DNA of 64,000 nt. Source: Hyphomonas adhaerens MHS-3. GTDB taxonomy: Bacteria; Pseudomonadota; Alphaproteobacteria; Caulobacterales; Hyphomonadaceae. Below, piece by piece: positions 61,362 through 64,000 of the stretch. Location: NCBI RefSeq assembly GCF_000685235.1, contig NZ_ARYH01000001.1, positions 2,108,001 through 2,172,000 of the forward strand, written 5' to 3'. The position numbers were made by a program, and so were the translations under genes. The notes beneath the pieces were generated by a model. It was given only the letters and a program-made list of their open reading frames with translations. It was not told where the DNA came from and did not search any database. Positions within the stretch are counted from its first letter, which is position 1. Each line of letters starts with the position of its first letter.

Positions 61362-62099
61362 ATGAACAATCCACTCGATTTTTCCGGTAAGAGCGTTCTC
61401 GTCGTTGGCGGCACGACAGGCATTGGAAATGCAACCGCCCGCACTTTTCGCGACGCTGGCGCAAAGGTCTGGGTGTGGGGAACCAGGCCGAACGCGGCAG
61501 ACTATCACAAGGAAGAAGACAGCGACCTGTCGGGCATGATCTACCAGACGATGGATGCCACGGACGACGACCGTGTCCGTGCCTATCAGGCGGAATTCGA
61601 CGGCCTGGATGTCCTTGTCCTCTCTCAGGGACTGGTACTCTACAACCGGCAGGAATATGAAATGGATGGCTTCCGCCGTGTTGTTGACGTGAACCTGAAC
61701 AGCCTGATGGCCTGCGCAATGCGCTTCCATGAGGATTTGAAGAAAGCTGGCGGTTCACTGATTATCGTCAGTTCCTCTGCCGCATTTCACGCGACACGTG
61801 GAAACCCGGCCTACAACGCCTCCAAGACGGGTGCGTACGGGCTTTGCCGCACCCTCGCCCAAGCCTGGGCGCACCAGGGGATCAGGGTCAATGGGCTCGC
61901 GCCCGGGTTCATTCCCACACGCATGACGGCGCAGACAACAGAGAACGAGAAACACAAGGATGCCGCAATGTCGCGCATTCCCATGGGGCGGTTCGGCACG
62001 CCTGACGAAATGGCGTCAATCGCGCTTTTCCTTGCCTCTCCCATGTCATCTTACATGACGGGCCAGATGCTCGTCGCGGATGGCGGATTGCTCCTGTAG
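61362..62099 (+). CDS. SDR-family oxidoreductase
   Basis: 245 residues. The cofactor loop VGGTTGIGN is at 14-22, SQGLVLYNRQEY replaces the NNAG region, and catalytic residues are Ser in SSSAAFHATRGN and Tyr-x3-Lys in NPAYNASKTG. VWGTRP after strand 2 has no acidic residue, which favours NADP. It lies 14 bases after the dehydrogenase and 14 before the kinase gene, in one operon. It probably reduces or oxidises the keto/hydroxy group of the acyl-CoA handled by its neighbours. Confidence 0.87.
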   Translation: MNNPLDFSGKSVLVVGGTTGIGNATARTFRDAGAKVWVWGTRPNAADYHKEEDSDLSGMIYQTMDATDDDRVRAYQAEFDGLDVLVLSQGLVLYNRQEYEMDGFRRVVDVNLNSLMACAMRFHEDLKKAGGSLIIVSSSAAFHATRGNPAYNASKTGAYGLCRTLAQAWAHQGIRVNGLAPGFIPTRMTAQTTENEKHKDAAMSRIPMGRFGTPDEMASIALFLASPMSSYMTGQMLVADGGLLL

Positions 62100-62113
62100 A
62101 AAAGGGCCCGAGA

Positions 62114-63169
62114 ATGGACAGTTCAGCGGTGCCGGGTATCGATCAGGTCCGACTTGAGAGATGGATGGATGCGAACGGGATCGGAAAAGGTCCCATCACC
62201 AGCCTCACGCAACTGGCCGGCGGCACACAGAACATTATCGCGAAGTTCGAGCGCAGCGGAGCCCCCTTCGTCTTGCGGCGGCCAAGCGTGACCCCTCGCG
62301 CGAAAGCCAATGAGGTTATGGCCCGTGAAGCCCGGGTGCTTGCCGCTCTTGCGGGAACGAACGTGCCTCACCCCCGGTTTGTTGCGGTCTGCGATGACCC
62401 GGATGTGTTGGGCGCAACCTTTTACCTGATGGAGGCGGTCGATGGCTTCAACGCCGTGACCGGCCTGCCTGAGCTGCACCGGTCACGCCCGCAGATCCGC
62501 CGTGAAATGGGGTTTGCCATGGTGGACGCCGCAGCTGAACTTGGCAGTCTGGATCATGAAGCCCTCGGCCTGGGAGACTTCGGTAAACCGGAAAACTACC
62601 TGTCCCGTCAGGCCGGCCGGTGGATGTCACAGCTGGAAAGCTACACAAAGCACGAAGGATGGCCCGGCGGCGAGGGACTCGGTGATGTTCATACGCTGGC
62701 GGACTATCTGAGTGCCAACCTGCCACCAGACTTCAAGCCAGGCATCATGCATGGTGACTACGCCATCGGGAATGTCATGTTCCGGAATGACGGCCCGCAA
62801 CTGGCGGCTGTCATAGACTGGGAGCTTTCCACCATCGGCGATCCCCTGGTCGATCTGGCCTGGGTGATCTGTACATGGCGCGATCCTGCCTGGCGGGACC
62901 TGCCGGTCCTGGTGGTGGAGCCCTGGGAAGGGTTTCCGGCGATTGATGAGATGATCCAGCGATATGCAGACCGCTCTCAACGCGACCTTTCACATATCGA
63001 TTGGTACATCGTCCTCGCCTGCTTCAAGCTCGCCATCATCCTTGAGGGCACATATGCGCGCGCGTTCAGCGGCGCCGCGCCCAAGGCCATTGGCAAAACC
63101 CTGCACGAGACATCCGTGACCCTGATTGAACGGGCTCATGCCCGATTAAACCGAACCGTTTGGCAATAG
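62114..63169 (+). CDS. APH-fold kinase of hydroxyacyl-CoA metabolism (LvaA/ACAD11-kinase-like)
   Basis: 351 residues. The small lobe has GGTQNIIAKFERSG and RRP near 35-57. The catalytic loop is IMHGDYAIGNVMF near 212 (HGDxxxxN), and the metal loop AVIDWELSTIGDPLVDLAW near 234. These are APH-family phosphotransferase motifs. Homologues beside acyl-CoA dehydrogenases phosphorylate the 4-hydroxyl of acyl-CoAs, in mammalian ACAD10/11 and bacterial LvaA. Drug-resistance function is unlikely in this setting. It follows the SDR gene directly. Confidence 0.85.
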   Translation: MDSSAVPGIDQVRLERWMDANGIGKGPITSLTQLAGGTQNIIAKFERSGAPFVLRRPSVTPRAKANEVMAREARVLAALAGTNVPHPRFVAVCDDPDVLGATFYLMEAVDGFNAVTGLPELHRSRPQIRREMGFAMVDAAAELGSLDHEALGLGDFGKPENYLSRQAGRWMSQLESYTKHEGWPGGEGLGDVHTLADYLSANLPPDFKPGIMHGDYAIGNVMFRNDGPQLAAVIDWELSTIGDPLVDLAWVICTWRDPAWRDLPVLVVEPWEGFPAIDEMIQRYADRSQRDLSHIDWYIVLACFKLAIILEGTYARAFSGAAPKAIGKTLHETSVTLIERAHARLNRTVWQ

Positions 63170-63244
63170 ATAGACGCCACCACCAGCAGCGTCCGAAGAC
63201 CTCCTCCCGACAGGCTTGCTTCACTCAATACAAGGACAATTTAC

Positions 63245-64000
63245 ATGACCCAGCTCGATAAGAAGATTGCCATTGTCACCGGGGCCGGTAGCGGTATGGG
63301 CGCGGCAACTGCCGTTCTGTTTGCCCAAAACGGTGCCACGGTCGCATTGCTGGACCGGAACAAGGATGGTCTTGAAGCGACGCTAAAAAAGATCACGGAG
63401 GCAGGGGGCGCGGCAAAGTCCTGGCAAATCGACCTTGCCCTCACGGACAAAATTCCCGCCGTCATCGAAAGCATCGCCGCAGAGTTCGGGGGCATTGACA
63501 TTGTCGTGAACAATGCCGGAATCGCAGGCTTTCTTGCCATAGATGATCCCGACTATGACGCGCACTGGGACCGGATGATCAACATCAATCTTACGGCGCA
63601 ACAGAAGATTATCCGGAGCGCCTTGCCCTGGCTCCGCAAGAGCGAGTCGCCCAGGATCGTGAACATCGCCTCCACCGAAGCGCTCGGGGCCACGCCACTC
63701 GACAGCGCATATGTTGCAAGCAAGGCAGGTGTCGCCGGACTGACGCGGGCGCTGGCTGTGGATCTTGGCCCGGAAGGTATTCTGGTCAATTGCATCTGCC
63801 CCGGCCCCATCGACACGTCGATGACGTCTTTCGTGCCAGCTGATCACAAGGTGATCTTTGCCAAGCGGCGCACCGCCCTCAAACGCTATGGCGGTCCGGA
63901 AGAAGTGGCACAGATGACCCTCGCCATGAGCCTTCCGACACAGACGTATCTGACTGGAACAGTCGTGCCTGTCGATGGTGGTCTCATGGCTCGCAATGCC
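63245..64000 (+). CDS. SDR-family oxidoreductase (3' partial)
   Basis: 252 codons are visible and no stop is reached before the window ends. The cofactor loop TGAGSGMG is at 12-19, NNAGIAG near 88-94, catalytic Ser in NIASTEALGATPLDSAYVASKAG with Tyr-x3-Lys, and the C-terminal TGTVVPVDGGL is almost at the usual end, so only a few codons are probably missing. ALLDRN after strand 2 suggests NAD. The 75-base gap after the kinase gene may carry its own ribosome site (ACAAGGACAA). It probably belongs to the same operon. Confidence 0.88.
   Translation, partial: MTQLDKKIAIVTGAGSGMGAATAVLFAQNGATVALLDRNKDGLEATLKKITEAGGAAKSWQIDLALTDKIPAVIESIAAEFGGIDIVVNNAGIAGFLAIDDPDYDAHWDRMININLTAQQKIIRSALPWLRKSESPRIVNIASTEALGATPLDSAYVASKAGVAGLTRALAVDLGPEGILVNCICPGPIDTSMTSFVPADHKVIFAKRRTALKRYGGPEEVAQMTLAMSLPTQTYLTGTVVPVDGGLMARNA

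Noticed and set aside
62114-63169. Aminoglycoside resistance gene
   Set aside because: The APH fold is shared, but the neighbours and the long N-terminal part fit acyl-CoA-linked kinases, not antibiotic kinases.
1-64000. tRNA, rRNA, phage integrase or attachment sites
   Set aside because: No cloverleaf, rRNA-like or integrase sequence was recognised on either strand by reading; a covariance-model scan was not possible.

Overview
The window looks like chromosomal or megaplasmid DNA of a Gram-negative, GC-rich alphaproteobacterium. The placement rests on three TonB-dependent receptors of the sphingomonad/Caulobacter/Hyphomonas type, many TetR regulators beside acyl-CoA and aromatic catabolism genes, outer-membrane lipoproteins and a two-partner secretion locus. 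A Hyphomonadaceae-like or sphingomonad host is my best guess from gene style, not a proven assignment. No rRNA, tRNA or CRISPR array was seen.

Layout. 1-16.3 kb: an acyl-CoA degradation region with two MaoC-type hydratases, SDR dehydrogenases, two AMP-forming acyl-CoA ligases, two enoyl-CoA hydratases, two TetR regulators, a FAH-cupin-cupin fusion, a TonB receptor, an MFS transporter and a frameshifted GST. 16.5-24.7 kb: an island of unrecognised cytoplasmic proteins and lipoproteins (including LRR and DKNYY-like proteins) lying between two same-strand IS6-family copies. 24.7-26.9 kb: the remains of an aromatic ring-cleavage operon followed by an intact sulfatase. 27.0-34.8 kb: TetR, a divergent TonB receptor, then FAH hydrolase, deacetylase-like protein, alpha/beta hydrolase, VOC protein and NAD(P)H oxidoreductase. 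35.4-38.0 kb: oleate hydratase with a TetR gene. 38.6-43.8 kb: a double-TetR regulator, a TonB receptor and a phosphatase lipoprotein. 44.5-50.3 kb: an amidase lipoprotein, TetR, and an intact operon of extradiol-type dioxygenase, FAH hydrolase and FAD monooxygenase. 51.2-58.1 kb: a TpsA/TpsB two-partner secretion pair. 59.0-64.0 kb: LysR, acyl-CoA dehydrogenase, SDR, APH-like kinase and a second SDR running off the end.

The genes form regulator-receptor-enzyme modules: an outer-membrane receptor imports a hydrophobic or aromatic substrate, monooxygenase, dioxygenase and FAH enzymes open rings, and CoA ligases, hydratases and dehydrogenases finish by beta-oxidation-like chemistry. Clear inverted-repeat operators sit at several of these promoters. 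One motif (TTGACT-N4-AGTCAA) recurs at three loci. At least eight IS6-family copies or fragments, nearly all dead, separate the modules and have caused deletions, including one that fused the two ends of a paralogous ring-cleavage operon.

The most unusual items are the FAH-cupin-cupin fusion with a start-coupled short reading frame, the IS-bounded orphan island with a 35-residue peptide carrying a TonB-box-like stretch, the deletion-fused ghost operon, a 152-bp TIR-flanked element, and a 20-bp perfect hairpin before the adhesin operon.
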